The notes: generated by a model not told the origin, from the letters alone. DNA of 64,000 nt from Rahnella sikkimica (GCF_002951615.1 NZ_CP019063.1:310001-374000), one strand, 5' to 3'. Counted from the stretch's first letter, positions 35,184-45,019 are shown. Numbers and translations are program-made.

Positions 35184-35561
35184 TCAAAAACAGGCTTGTT
35201 GAGTTATGCGTTTTCCCACCAATACCACTTTGAAGCTTTGGGGGTCGACATTGAGTACTGCATAGCGTATTTGCGGACAAATCAGTTCTAAGCTTCGTTT
35301 GCTACAATCAAGCTGTATTAAAGTGCGTGGGCCGGATTGGGTTTGCACCCTATTGGTCTCAGGATAGTCGCTGCAATCAAATCCTTCTTTAGTTATCTTT
35401 TCTTTCGCCGCATCCAGGCTCATTCCGATAAGATTCAGGCTCTCGACTTCTCTGGCATGCGATTTTTCAGAGACTCGGGTCAGTGAGCACCCGCTCAGTA
35501 ATTGAGCGAAGAGTAAGGAGAATATAAGGATTAATATCTTTTTATTATTTGTTCTCTGCAT
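35184..35561 (-). CDS. Small lipoprotein of unknown function
   Basis: The 125-residue protein has a lipoprotein signal with lipobox LLSGC (Cys25). The mature part has further Cys residues in 'FDCSDYPE', 'QLDCSKR' and 'LICPQ', suggesting disulfides in the periplasm. 'GMSLDAAKEKITKEGFDC' recalls PASTA-like or BamE-like helices, but I cannot name the family. A single gene between two gene-free stretches. Confidence 0.65.
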   Translation of the reverse strand: MQRTNNKKILILIFSLLFAQLLSGCSLTRVSEKSHAREVESLNLIGMSLDAAKEKITKEGFDCSDYPETNRVQTQSGPRTLIQLDCSKRSLELICPQIRYAVLNVDPQSFKVVLVGKRITQQACF

Positions 35562-36055
35562 CAGACGACCCTTTAGGTTTTATTCCGTTGAGCGATATTG
35601 TCAGATATTGCAATAAACAGAGTGAGGAGTAAAACCCAAAATCCTCCGCTTAAAACCTGCATACACTATGTTGCTGTGTTGAGCGTTTCTTTTTTCATAT
35701 CTGTTAGGGTTTGTTTACCTAAATGAGTGCATTATGTCTCGGAATGAATCAGGGATACGGCAGTCCGTCTCTGACAGGAGAAGATTTCACAGGGAACTCA
35801 TCCTCCTGTGCGCAGGAAAGCGAAAAACATCGTTCCCTCCGGAACAAATGCGTGGCTCCCCTTTTTACATGACGTAAAAACCGACGTTCTTCTGCTTTAA
35901 ATTTCTCCCTTATAAGAAAAACCCCCTACGATTATTGTAAGTATGCGGTCAAAACATCGCTACCCGAACTGCCCGGAATGAAACGGAAGCACTCCCGTTC
36001 AAAAGACCTGACGGCGGAAAACCCGTTCGCCGTTATTGATAAGAAAGAGAAAAAT
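35562..36055. other. Gene-free region before the sugar dehydrogenase operon
   Basis: About 490 bp without a supported gene. The last part (from about 35870) must hold the promoter of the sugar dehydrogenase operon. An in-frame ATG at 35978 would extend the first gene but lacks a ribosome-binding site. Confidence 0.45.
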
Positions 36056-36559
36056 ATGAAGCAATATTCACGCAGAGGCGTGTTGAAGGTGATAGGCCTG
36101 GTGGGCCTGACGTCAATGGCGGGCAAGATGATCCCCCTCCCGCGCGCTAACGCCGCCATGGTTGAGCCAAACGCCGCCTTACTTGCCAATTTTATCCAGG
36201 TTTCCCGCCAGCTGACCCTGCATGAGACGCTGGATAACACGGTGTCTGAGGCGCTATGTCATGCGCTGAACATGACGCAGGAACGTTTTTTTGAGGGGCT
36301 GACCCAACTTAAAACATTGCTGGATGCCAACCCGGACTGGCTGGAACAACCGGTACTGCGCTTTCCCGAGGCGCATGTGGATGCCGAAACCTTAGCTAAA
36401 AATATTCTGGGCGGTTGGTACAACGGGGTCGTCGGCAAGGGCTATAAAGCCATCTGCGTCACCTATATCAATACGCTGGCCAATAAGGCCGTCAGCGACA
36501 AACTGGTTCCGCCAAGTTTTTCTTATGGTCCCTGCGGCAGTTGGGCTAAGCAACCCTAA
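36056..36559 (+). CDS. Sugar dehydrogenase small subunit (FAD-SLDH small subunit-like, Tat signal)
   Basis: From ATG 36056 the protein has 167 residues with a twin-arginine signal (SRRGVLKVIGLVG). The mature part ('LANFIQVSRQLTLHETLDNTVSEALCHALN' ... 'ILGGWYNGVVGKGYKAICVTYINTLANKA' ... 'YGPCGSWAKQP') matches the small subunit of membrane-bound FAD-dependent D-sorbitol dehydrogenases. The small subunit carries the complex through the Tat system and stabilises the FAD subunit. The large and cytochrome subunits follow. Confidence 0.82.
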   Translation: MKQYSRRGVLKVIGLVGLTSMAGKMIPLPRANAAMVEPNAALLANFIQVSRQLTLHETLDNTVSEALCHALNMTQERFFEGLTQLKTLLDANPDWLEQPVLRFPEAHVDAETLAKNILGGWYNGVVGKGYKAICVTYINTLANKAVSDKLVPPSFSYGPCGSWAKQP

Positions 36560-36573
36560 ATTCTTGAAGAGCA

Positions 36574-38187
36574 ATGTCATATATGAATAATAATCTTTCT
36601 GCCGATGTGGTTGTCATTGGCGCGGGCGTCAGCGGCTCCCTTCTTGCCACCCGACTGGCAAAAGCGGGCAAATCCGTGCTGTTGCTGGAATCGGGGCCGA
36701 AAGTCAGCCGCGATGCGCTGGTTGAACGCTTTCGCGCCTCCGCGTTCAAATCCGACTTTATGTCCCCTTACCCCTTCTCCGAAATGGCTCCGCAGCCACG
36801 TTACACGCCTGAACCTAACGGGTATTTACAGCAGACAGGCCCACATGCGTTCAATGCCCAGTACATCCGTATGTTCGGCGGAACCAGCTGGCACTGGGCC
36901 GCGCAGTTGTGGCGCTACGTCCCTAACGATTTTCGCCAGCACAGCCAGTACGGTATCGGCAAAGACTGGCCGATAGCTTACGACGATCTGGAAGATTACT
37001 ACTATCAGGCAGAAGTTATTGCCGGTGTCGGCGGCGCGCCGGATAACGGTTCACCGCGCGCCAAACCCTTTCCAATGGACGCGGTACCGGCCTCATGGTT
37101 GCAACAACGGGTGACCGATCGTCTGGCACCTGATTTCACGGTGCTCGATGACTGCACGGGACGCAACAGCCGCAGTTTCGACGGGCGCCCGGCCTGTTGC
37201 GGTAACAACAACTGCATGCCGGTTTGTCCGATAGATGCGCAATATCACGGCGGTCTGGCGGCAGCGCAGGCCGAAGCCTCCGGTGTCAATATCATTACCG
37301 AAGCCGTGGCTTATAAGCTTGAACACGACATTCAGGGGAACATCGTCGCCGTCTGGTATTACGACTGGAACAAAGTCAGCCACCGGGTTACCGGTAAAAC
37401 TTTCGTGCTGTCAGCAAACGCGATTGAAACCCCGAAACTCCTGCTGATGTCAGTCAGCGATAAATTCCCGCAGGGGATTGCCAATGCGCGCGACAACGTG
37501 GGCCGCAATCTCTGCGATCACCCTGCTATCGGCGTCACCTTTGATGTGGATGAACCGATCTGGCCGGGACGCGGCCCCGTCAGCCCCTGCTCCATAGGGC
37601 AGTTCCGCGACGGCGAGTTCAGAAAAGAGCACGCGCCTTTCCGTATCGATATCTCCAACGCCTCGCAGGTGGCCAGCGTCACCAAAGAGCTCCTGCAACA
37701 AGGGTATTTCGGCAAAAAGCTGGAAGAGCAGATCCAGTTCCGGGCCGCCCGCCGCCTGAGCATCAAAAATGCGATGGAACAGTTACCTGACCCGAATAAC
37801 CGGGTAACGCTCAGCAGTAAGAAAGACCCGCTGGGTTTACCGACGCCTGAACTTTACTGGTCCGTAGGCGAATATGAGCAACGAGGCGCCAAGGTCACCC
37901 GCGATAATTATGACGCCATCGCCGCGAAACTCGGTGCGACCAACATCAAACACAGTAAGGAAGGTGAGTTTTCTAACCGTCAGCACATCACCGGCACCCT
38001 GTCGATGGGGCTGGATCCTGCCAGCAGCGTGACCGATGCCTTTGGCCGTGCACACGATCATGAAAATCTCTTTATGGTGGGCACCGGCGTGATGCCGACC
38101 GTAGGCACCTGCAACGTGACACTCACGGCCATGGCGCTGGCGTTGCGCACCGCGGATAAAATTCTCGAGGAAACTCAGCATGCGTAA
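36574..38187 (+). CDS. FAD-dependent sugar/polyol dehydrogenase, GMC oxidoreductase subunit
   Basis: The 537-residue protein is a GMC flavoenzyme: N-terminal FAD motif 'VVIGAGVSGSLLATRLAKAG' (residues 11-30), 'GGTSWHWAAQLWRYVPNDF', a Cys-rich 'CCGNNNCMPVCPIDAQYHGGL' loop that may bind an iron-sulfur cluster, and C-terminal 'HITGTLSMG' and 'VGTGVMPTVGTCNVTLTAMALA' with the catalytic His region. It lacks its own signal and should ride with the small subunit. It oxidises a sugar or polyol (sorbitol, gluconate or ketogluconate type) in the periplasm. Confidence 0.88.
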   Translation: MSYMNNNLSADVVVIGAGVSGSLLATRLAKAGKSVLLLESGPKVSRDALVERFRASAFKSDFMSPYPFSEMAPQPRYTPEPNGYLQQTGPHAFNAQYIRMFGGTSWHWAAQLWRYVPNDFRQHSQYGIGKDWPIAYDDLEDYYYQAEVIAGVGGAPDNGSPRAKPFPMDAVPASWLQQRVTDRLAPDFTVLDDCTGRNSRSFDGRPACCGNNNCMPVCPIDAQYHGGLAAAQAEASGVNIITEAVAYKLEHDIQGNIVAVWYYDWNKVSHRVTGKTFVLSANAIETPKLLLMSVSDKFPQGIANARDNVGRNLCDHPAIGVTFDVDEPIWPGRGPVSPCSIGQFRDGEFRKEHAPFRIDISNASQVASVTKELLQQGYFGKKLEEQIQFRAARRLSIKNAMEQLPDPNNRVTLSSKKDPLGLPTPELYWSVGEYEQRGAKVTRDNYDAIAAKLGATNIKHSKEGEFSNRQHITGTLSMGLDPASSVTDAFGRAHDHENLFMVGTGVMPTVGTCNVTLTAMALALRTADKILEETQHA

Positions 38188-39517
38188 TTCTTTATTAAAA
38201 ATGCTGCCGCTGATGCTTCTCTTTTGCGTGTCAGCTTATGCCGCGTCAGCACAGCAGGATGAGCAGATCAAACGCGGTGAATATCTGGCGATTGCCGGTG
38301 ACTGTGGTGCCTGTCATACCGACAGCGGTAAACCGGACTTCAGCGGCGGGCATGCCATCGTCAGCCCGATCGGTACGATTTACAGTACTAATATCACCCC
38401 GTCGAAAACCGACGGCATCGGCCGCTACACGCTGGAACAGTTCTCCGACGCCCTGCGCAAAGGCAAGCGTGCGGACGGCAGCCCGCTTTATCCGGCAATG
38501 CCGTACACGGCCTATGCCAAACTGAACGATGAAGATGTCAGCGCGCTGTATGCCTACTTCATGCACGGCGTCGCGCCGGTGGACCAGCGTCCACAGGCAA
38601 CCGATCTGCCTTTCCCGTTCAATCTTCGCTTTAGCATGGCGGCCTGGAATCTGTTGTTCCTCGACAAAGAGACCTTCAAACCGCAGGACGACCGTTCTCA
38701 AGAGTGGAATCGTGGTGCGTATCTGGTGCAGGGTTTAGGCCATTGCAGCACCTGCCATACCCCGCGCAATTTCCTGATGGCGGAACAGCAGGATAAGTTG
38801 CTGGGCGGTGCATCTCTGGGCACCTGGTTTGCTCCTGATATCACGGCCCGGCAGCTGACCGACACGCACTGGACCCGTGAGATGCTCACCGGGTATCTGG
38901 CCACCGGCTATGCAGATAACGGTGCAACGGCGGGCGGCCCGATGCTGGAGGCAATCGATAAGAGCTTTTCGCGCCTGACCACGGAAGACCGGCAGGCTAT
39001 CGCGGTGTATCTGTTACCTGTGGACGCAAAATCTGTGGTTAAGCCGGTGATTTCAGGGCTTACGCCCGTGACCGGTAATGATACGCCCGCCGCGCTGGAC
39101 GCCATGAGCGAGGGACAAAAACTGTATCTTGGCAACTGCGCCGCCTGCCACAATCAGGAAGGACAAGGGCTGAACGGGCTGCCTGCGCTGAAGAACCATC
39201 CGATACTGCAAAAGCCCACGGCGGACAATGTCGCGATGGCAATTCTGGACGGTGTCTGGCCCGAAAAGGGACAGGGAATGCCGGGATTTGCTCATGAACT
39301 TAGCGATGCACAAATTGCCAGTCTCACCAATTATCTGATGAAGGACGTAGGCGGCAGTCATATCAGCCTGACCAGCGAACGCGTCAAAGAGCTGCGTAAC
39401 GGCGGCGCGGCGTCACCGTTATTAATGCTGGCACGTGTCGGGATGATCGCCGGTGCGGTCATCGTGATCCTGATCATTGGCATCTGGCTGTACCGTCGTC
39501 GTCGCAAAACGGCTTAA
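38180..39517 (+). CDS. Membrane-anchored tri-haem cytochrome c subunit of the sugar dehydrogenase
   Basis: The 445-residue protein has a signal peptide (cut near AYAAS) and three haem c motifs: CGACH (residues about 41-45), CSTCH (about 189-193) and CAACH (about 319-323). A C-terminal membrane helix is followed by YRRRRK. It takes electrons from the FAD subunit to quinone. Its ATG overlaps the large subunit stop by 8 bp. The three-gene operon is closed by a terminator at 39552. Confidence 0.9.
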   Translation: MRNSLLKMLPLMLLFCVSAYAASAQQDEQIKRGEYLAIAGDCGACHTDSGKPDFSGGHAIVSPIGTIYSTNITPSKTDGIGRYTLEQFSDALRKGKRADGSPLYPAMPYTAYAKLNDEDVSALYAYFMHGVAPVDQRPQATDLPFPFNLRFSMAAWNLLFLDKETFKPQDDRSQEWNRGAYLVQGLGHCSTCHTPRNFLMAEQQDKLLGGASLGTWFAPDITARQLTDTHWTREMLTGYLATGYADNGATAGGPMLEAIDKSFSRLTTEDRQAIAVYLLPVDAKSVVKPVISGLTPVTGNDTPAALDAMSEGQKLYLGNCAACHNQEGQGLNGLPALKNHPILQKPTADNVAMAILDGVWPEKGQGMPGFAHELSDAQIASLTNYLMKDVGGSHISLTSERVKELRNGGAASPLLMLARVGMIAGAVIVILIIGIWLYRRRRKTA

Positions 39518-39551
39518 CGTTTTCGCGGATCCCTGAGCTTTACGTCCTCCG

Positions 39552-39588
39552 ACCGGGCAGGCTGAGTATTCACCGGCCCGGTTTTCTC
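39552..39588 (+). terminator. Terminator after the sugar dehydrogenase operon
   Basis: ACCGGGC (39552-39558) pairs with GCCCGGT (39576-39582), followed by TTTCTCTT. Confidence 0.7.
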
Positions 39589-39748
39589 TTATAGGTTATG
39601 TAATCAATGCGTATCGGCATCACTTCATTAATGTGGATGTGATTCTTATATGATTTCATTAAGACGCGGGCTGTTCGCTGAGTGCCTGGTACGGATCCAA
39701 CAAACGCTCTGCCGCTTGGATTTTTATCGCGAGCAGCAGCTCCCTGGA

Positions 39749-40390
39749 TTACCGGTTTGTCATATAGCTTTTTAGAATCAGCCCGGCAGAAAGAATATGT
39801 TCAACGGTAAAGTCGCGAGCAGCAGCGGGATCGCCCCGCAGGCAGGCGTTTAAAATATGCTCATGTTCATCCTGAAACTTGAGTGTTTCAGACAGTAACC
39901 GATGCTGCAAAAGCTCATATCTTTCTATCTGCGCTCGTAATTCATTTATCATTTTCAGCAGACGCTGATTTTTACACTTGCGGTATAACAGCTCATGAAA
40001 TTCCCGGTTATATTGCCCCTGTTGTGTTGATTCGCTGGCGCTACCAAGAAGTTTGTGAACAAGCTCTGCCCGCGTAAGCGTTTCTGAATCCATGTATTGA
40101 AGGCTCTGAAAAATAGCATCACCTTCCAGTAAAGCCCGGAGTTGATAAATTTCATCAACATCGTGAACGGTAAGCGTCCTGACGACAGCTCCGCGGTTTC
40201 TGTAAACGTCAACTAAGCCTTCCCTCTCAAGTTTCTGGATTGCTTCTCTCAGCGGGATGCGGCTGACAGAAAACTGGCTGGCGAGGTCTCTTTCCACTAG
40301 ACGATCACCGTCCCGCAGCGAGCCGTTGTTGATTAAATTTTTTAGCTCAAAAGCAAGCATGTCCGCGGTCGAAAGAATAACCGAACTCAT
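39749..40390 (-). CDS. GntR-family (FCD domain) regulator
   Basis: The 213-residue protein has an N-terminal GntR winged helix ('GSLRDGDRLVERDLASQFSVSRIPLREAIQKLEREGLVDVYRNRGAVVRTL') and a helical FCD ligand domain. A perfect palindrome AATGGTATACCATT lies just before its start. It is convergent with the sugar dehydrogenase operon and divergent from an OsmC gene; either could be its target. A sugar acid ligand is typical for the subfamily. Confidence 0.86.
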   Translation of the reverse strand: MSSVILSTADMLAFELKNLINNGSLRDGDRLVERDLASQFSVSRIPLREAIQKLEREGLVDVYRNRGAVVRTLTVHDVDEIYQLRALLEGDAIFQSLQYMDSETLTRAELVHKLLGSASESTQQGQYNREFHELLYRKCKNQRLLKMINELRAQIERYELLQHRLLSETLKFQDEHEHILNACLRGDPAAARDFTVEHILSAGLILKSYMTNR

Positions 40391-40414
40391 AAAACCTACT
40401 TTACTTGATGACTG

Positions 40415-40428
40415 AATGGTATACCATT
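40415..40428. promoter_or_regulatory. Palindromic operator before the GntR gene
   Basis: AATGGTATACCATT is a perfect 14-bp palindrome containing TGGTATACCA, the style of FadR-subfamily GntR sites. It lies 25 bp before the GntR start and 180 bp before osmC. Confidence 0.7.
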
Positions 40429-40607
40429 ATGCCATTCGCATAAGCACTTTGACAATGATTTGCGGTAAATCGTGCTTCATCTGGGAGTGACTAAAAGCAG
40501 AGAAGAGAGAGTGGTGAGAATCTCAAAAGCAGATAAATATTAATTTCATTGGCCGACTGAGAGTGTATTGCTAACAAGCAGACATTAAGAACTGGAGCGG
40601 GAAATTT

Positions 40608-41096
40608 ATGGAACACAGTTATTCGTCACATATATATTGGACAGGAAATCTGGGCAAAGGGACAACAGGGTATCGTTCATATGACCGGACATGGGATATT
40701 TCTGTCGCGGGAAAGGAAATAATACATTGTTCTAATGACCCGATACTGGGTGGTGACCCTGGTAAAATGAATCCGGAAGACCTGCTTATATCCTCTCTTT
40801 CTGCATGTCACATGCTGTGGTATTTACATCTGGCATCAGATGCGGGCATCACTGTAATGGATTATGAAGATTCACCGGTAGCAACAGGAGAGGTGTTAAA
40901 AAATGGCGCTGGCCGCTTCCTGTCTGCCGTACTCAGGCCAAAAATTACTGTCGTAGCCGGTACTGATATTGATGCTGCAATGGCTATTCACCATGAGATC
41001 CATAAAGTGTGCTTTATTGCCAGATCAGTAAACTTCCCTGTGAGCTATGACCCTGAGTTTATTATCTCTGACGAAGCGCATTCTGGAACGGTGTAA
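40608..41096 (+). CDS. OsmC-family protein
   Basis: The 162-residue protein has the OsmC fold pattern: 'DPGKMNPEDLLISSLSACHMLWYLHLASDAGITVMDYED' with the first active Cys (residue 67), and 'HHEIHKVCFIARSVNFPVSYDPE' with the second Cys. OsmC-like proteins reduce organic hydroperoxides with thiols. It is a single gene divergent from the GntR regulator. Confidence 0.88.
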   Translation: MEHSYSSHIYWTGNLGKGTTGYRSYDRTWDISVAGKEIIHCSNDPILGGDPGKMNPEDLLISSLSACHMLWYLHLASDAGITVMDYEDSPVATGEVLKNGAGRFLSAVLRPKITVVAGTDIDAAMAIHHEIHKVCFIARSVNFPVSYDPEFIISDEAHSGTV

Positions 41097-41195
41097 GCTC
41101 CATGCCGAATAAGGCCGGTTAGCGGAACGATAGCTAAGAGTTACTGTATCAGCCAAACCTCCGCTTTTCGCTCAACGCGCATCATTCACGCGTGC

Positions 41196-41258
41196 ATGTC
41201 TGCTTCGTGCCTATAGCGGAAGTTCGCAGTTGTTCTCATCCCTGATGAAGGCATTACT
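41196..41258. repeat. Dispersed repeat, copy C (palindrome plus arm)
   Basis: The palindromic part at 41196-41224 (ATGTCTGCTTCGTGCCTATA and following) matches copies A, B and D. The adjoining arm (41215-41258), read in reverse complement, matches 32044-32087 at 37 of 44 positions. This copy therefore joins both halves and shows that they form one larger element. Confidence 0.65.
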
Positions 41259-41337
41259 TAAATCGCGGTGTGTTAATCAACCGGGGGAGCAAGTCATATG
41301 GCCGGAGATGCTTTACGGTATTGACGAGAGTATCGTT

Positions 41338-41775
41338 CTAGCAAACTCTATCGCCGTCAGCCCAGCGCTTGATATCACTTATATTTGGCGACCTGATGCC
41401 CACACTCAATATGTTCTTGGTTGTGTATAGACTGACCTGTGCTTTGTTCCCATCATGTCTTTCTATTTCAATTAGCGTGTTGTTAATCAACAGTCCTTCC
41501 GAAAGGAGCTTTTGATTGATCTCACCTTCATTGCGCTCACTGTCAAACTCGCTTAATACGATGACCGGATTTCCTGAATATGCCTCATATTCCAGGCATT
41601 GCCTTGCCATGAGCCTTAAGGTTCGATAGGTATCGGAGGGGGCCGTATTGCTCGTGAAGCTGCCGTCATAGGATGATTGACTGCTTTTTAATTCGCTGAC
41701 AGTGATGGCGCACCCACTGATTGAGATAGAGAATAATAGTGTAGACAGGGTCAAATATTTCAATTTCAACTCCAT
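41338..41775 (-). CDS. Small lipoprotein of unknown function
   Basis: From ATG 41775 the protein has 145 residues with a lipoprotein signal (lipobox SISGC, Cys22). The mature part is hydrophilic ('SDTYRTLRLMARQCLEYEAYSGNPVIVLSEFDSERNEGEI') and matches no family I can name. The ribosome-binding site is weak; an in-frame ATG at 41817 is an alternative, but the signal peptide fits 41775. It follows the kinase gene on the same strand with a 50-bp gap. Confidence 0.6.
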   Translation of the reverse strand: MELKLKYLTLSTLLFSISISGCAITVSELKSSQSSYDGSFTSNTAPSDTYRTLRLMARQCLEYEAYSGNPVIVLSEFDSERNEGEINQKLLSEGLLINNTLIEIERHDGNKAQVSLYTTKNILSVGIRSPNISDIKRWADGDRVC

Positions 41776-41825
41776 TGTTTTGACAGAGGCCTTCCGCTGG
41801 GCTGGTATCAAAATCATGTTTTCTT

Positions 41826-43217
41826 TCAGGCGGACGGGTGGTTTGGAAAGTCAACAGTAGCCATGAGACCACCTTCTGCAGACGTACTTAGGCATACGTT
41901 GCTGTTGTGTTGCTGCGCAACCGCTTTGACTATTGCAAGTCCCAATCCACTCCCGCTTTGCATCTGATTAGGGTCGCGAAAAAACCTATCGAACACGCGC
42001 TCCCTCAATTCAAATGGAATGCCGGGCCCTGCATCTGAGACACGTAGCTGAGTAGATTTATCGAGTGATCGTAGATCTACCTCAACCCGTCCGCCCTCAG
42101 GGCTGTACTTCACAGCATTTTCAATTAAATTATCAATCAGCGACATCAGGCGTTCCCTGACGCCTGTGATCCAAATTTCATCATCAGAGTAGAATTCAAG
42201 CTCAATCCTGCGCTCAGCCGCCAGCGGTTCCAGCGCAGCCATTCGCTCTTGTATGAGCGTCGTCAGCGGCACAGGCTCCATAACAGTGTCAATGCGCACT
42301 TCGCTGTGCATCATCAGCAGCAACTGATTGACGAGACGCGCAGCACGGCTATTGCTGCGAATAATCCCTGCAAGCAACTCCTGTTGATTATTGCTGCTTA
42401 CATAGGACTGCAAAGCCTCAACATTGATGCGCATTGCAGCCAGAGGGGTACGCAGTTCGTGAGCGGCATCTGCAATGAAAACCCGTTCCCTCTCAGAGCT
42501 TTCCCGCACCCTGGCAAGAAATAGATTGGTCGCGTCCACCATTTGGCGAAGCTCCATGTGCTTTGGCACTTCTTTTAAGGGAGAGAGATCTTCTGAAGTT
42601 CGTAAGGAAATTTCATTTACCACCTTGTTCCAGGGTCGCATTGCAATTCGGATTGACAGCCACGCGGGAAACAAAAGAAAAGGAATGCATACCAGCAGCG
42701 GCAATATGTAGTATCCACGCGAGTTCAGGTATATGAAGAAGTTCCAGCCGCCGGCAGGGGTGACAAGTGTTACCTCCGCGTCGGAGTTCCCGGACTTGAG
42801 AGTACGGCTAGTCCAGGTGCGACCTTCACTCTGAATGCTCTGAATTTTCCCATACAGGGTGTTTGTCACCCCTACCGGAGCGCCATCAGATGAATAAATT
42901 ATCTCTTTATTCTTCCGAACGATTAGGCTGATTGACAGTTTCGGATCTTCACCTCCACCATAACCTTCCCGCAACGCTGTGCTGAACTTTTCCAGCACAG
43001 CGGTGAGATCCTGCGGGCGGTCATCCATACGATCAACCAATGTAAGAATGGTTTCGTAAGTATTGCTACCCGTTAGCATCGGTGGGCTACGCAAGTTCTC
43101 CCACAAAATGTAGGTCAGAAAAAGACACCACAGCAGTGTAAGCAGTAACATCTGGGCGATCATAATTCGCCGTACGAGCGTTGGAGTTCTCAGGTGCCGA
43201 CAAAAATTTCGCATCAA
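41826..43217 (-). CDS. QseC/PmrB-like sensor histidine kinase
   Basis: The 463-residue protein has two membrane helices (about 18-40 and 170-190) around a periplasmic domain, then the QseC-type HisKA sequence 'IADAAHELRTPLAAMRINVEALQSY' and an ATPase domain with 'NLIENAVKYSPEGGRVEV', 'SDAGPGIPFELRERVFDRFFR' and 'GSGLGLAIVKAVAQQH'. Its ATG overlaps the regulator's stop by 4 bp. The pair is divergent from a mipA-like gene, a likely target. Confidence 0.88.
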   Translation of the reverse strand: MMRNFCRHLRTPTLVRRIMIAQMLLLTLLWCLFLTYILWENLRSPPMLTGSNTYETILTLVDRMDDRPQDLTAVLEKFSTALREGYGGGEDPKLSISLIVRKNKEIIYSSDGAPVGVTNTLYGKIQSIQSEGRTWTSRTLKSGNSDAEVTLVTPAGGWNFFIYLNSRGYYILPLLVCIPFLLFPAWLSIRIAMRPWNKVVNEISLRTSEDLSPLKEVPKHMELRQMVDATNLFLARVRESSERERVFIADAAHELRTPLAAMRINVEALQSYVSSNNQQELLAGIIRSNSRAARLVNQLLLMMHSEVRIDTVMEPVPLTTLIQERMAALEPLAAERRIELEFYSDDEIWITGVRERLMSLIDNLIENAVKYSPEGGRVEVDLRSLDKSTQLRVSDAGPGIPFELRERVFDRFFRDPNQMQSGSGLGLAIVKAVAQQHNSNVCLSTSAEGGLMATVDFPNHPSA

Positions 43218-43891
43218 CCAGCCCCTTTCTGAATCGGCACGGTATCAATGACATATCCCACGCCCCTCACCGTTCGTACATAACCGTCGCCAATTTTCCG
43301 ACGCAAATTACCCATATGCACATCGAGCGAATTGCTCATATTTTCTTTTGCGCCGAATATCCTTTCTTCCAGAAACCTTCGTGTAAGCACACGGTCAGCG
43401 CGCATCATTAAAGTTTCAAGCAGCGCGTATTCACTTACCGTCAAATCAACATTACGCGCACTCACTGTCACGCGACGAGTCGGCACATGAAGAGATAATC
43501 CTCTAATTTCTATCACCTCATTCTGAAAACCGTAACTGCGTCGCGCAAGTGCTCTCACCCTGGCCAACAACTCGGCGAGAACAAAAGGTTTGACGAGATA
43601 GTCGTCTGCACCGGCATCCAGACCACACAGGCGATCTTGCAGAGTGCCTCGCGCAGTCAGGATGATCACGGGGATCCCTTTGAACTGCTGACGCAAGCAG
43701 GCTATCAGGCTCATGCCATCGCCGTCGGGCAGTCCGAGGTCGAGCAACACAAGTTCTGGAACGCAGACATCGAGTTGATGCAGCGCATCCACTTTGCGTC
43801 GAACCCATATGACATCTAACCCTTGATCTGCAAGGGCAATACGAACGCCATTGCCGAGATCCAGGTCGTCTTCGATTAGGAGAATTTTCAC
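43214..43891 (-). CDS. QseB/PmrA-like OmpR-family response regulator
   Basis: The 225-residue protein has a receiver domain (MKILLIEDDLDLGNG; phospho-acceptor Asp in 'LVLLDLGLPDGDG'; 'VKPFVLAELLARVRALARR') and a winged helix ('LTVSEYALLETLMMRADRVLTR', 'LDVHMGNLRRKIGDGYVRTVRGVGYVID'). It pairs with the overlapping kinase. The divergent 210-bp region leads to the mipA-like gene. Confidence 0.9.
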   Translation of the reverse strand: MKILLIEDDLDLGNGVRIALADQGLDVIWVRRKVDALHQLDVCVPELVLLDLGLPDGDGMSLIACLRQQFKGIPVIILTARGTLQDRLCGLDAGADDYLVKPFVLAELLARVRALARRSYGFQNEVIEIRGLSLHVPTRRVTVSARNVDLTVSEYALLETLMMRADRVLTRRFLEERIFGAKENMSNSLDVHMGNLRRKIGDGYVRTVRGVGYVIDTVPIQKGAG

Positions 43892-44100
43892 AAGGGGAAC
43901 TTTATCAACAGTGAATGAAGAACGTCTTAAGAAAAAAACGATATCAGGAAATCTATTAGGTTTGCAGCACCTGTTGTACTTGCTTCAGTGTTTCTTCATT
44001 TTTGCCTCATAAGAACTTTAGGGTGTGCATTCAAACTGAGAACTCTGGCGTTTAAAAACCGCCTGCATCGTAATCATATGAATCCACAAGGACTTCTTTA

Positions 44101-44936
44101 ATGAGAAACATCGAACTGCGTCATAAGTTCCCTTCTTTACTCTCGGTGTACACCCTGAAAAAAATATTGCCGGGAGCGGTCCTGGCGTTACTGGCCACCC
44201 CGGTACTGGCGGCAGAACAGAAACAGGGCAACGAGTTGACCATGGGGGCGGCGTGGATGTTGCGCCACGCTATTCTGGTTCGGATAAAAGCCGTGTCACG
44301 ACCGCCCTGGTGCTTGATTACTCTATGGTAAATGGTTTCTTCGCCAGCACCACACGTGGTATCGGTTACGGCAACAGCATCGGCAAGCTGGATTACAGTG
44401 CTGCGCTCAGCTATCGCGCAGGCCGTAAGGATCATGACGTGGACAGCGACTCGATCAGCTACGGCAGCGACTACTTGCGAGGTATGGGCGACGTCAAAGG
44501 CTCGGCTATCAGTGCGCTTGGCCTGGGGTATGAGGTGACCGACTGGCTTAATTTGCAATTGCAGGGTGAGGTGCCGATTTCTCAGCGAAGCAATGGTGAG
44601 GCCTTGCATTTCAGCATTGTCAGCCCGCTCTATACGTCATCGAAAAACTCTGTGACGCTGGGGCTGACCAGTAGTTGGGGGACCAGCAAGTACGTGCAGA
44701 CTTACTACGGGGTAAGTGCATCACAGTCGGCCGCATCGGGGTTTACTCGATATGATGCCAAGTCTGGAATTTATGCCTATTCACTGAATATGGACTGGAC
44801 GCACAAGTTCAACCAAGACTGGAGCGTGGTTGCTGCAACAGGCTTTACGCAATTGGCGGGCGATGCACGCAACAGCCCAATTGTTCAACGAAAAGCATCG
44901 CCCACTGGAAGCTTGAAGGTGACATATAGTTTCTGA
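44101..44936 (+). pseudogene. mipA: MipA/OmpV-like outer membrane protein, frameshifted
   Basis: The first frame (44101-44331) gives a start, signal peptide (cut near VLAAEQ) and 'GNELTMG', then runs into nonsense. The second frame, open around 44253 to 44936, continues 'VDVAPRYSGSDKSRVTTALVLDYSMVNGFFASTTRGIGY' and ends in a terminal Phe, a typical outer-membrane barrel. The joint is the GGGGG run at 44244-44248: one extra G restores 'ELTMGGGVDVAPRYSGSDK' and a protein of about 278 residues, the MipA/OmpV size. Family members are porin-like or scaffold peptidoglycan enzymes. AAGGA precedes the ATG. Either a real mutation, phase variation or a base-calling error. Confidence 0.75.
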
Positions 44937-45019
44937 TCGTTGTTCGAGGTTTGATTCTCGGCAGCTTGTGGCTATGCAGTGTCACTAAATACACACTCCA
45001 TCCGCCCCGATTCAGATGA

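Noticed and set aside
35978..36055. Upstream start for the sugar dehydrogenase small subunit
   Set aside because: The added residues are charged and would bury the twin-arginine signal; no ribosome-binding site.
41230..41430. Small plus-strand open frame of 66 codons
   Set aside because: No ribosome-binding site or family match; it overlaps repeat copy C and a minus-strand lipoprotein gene.
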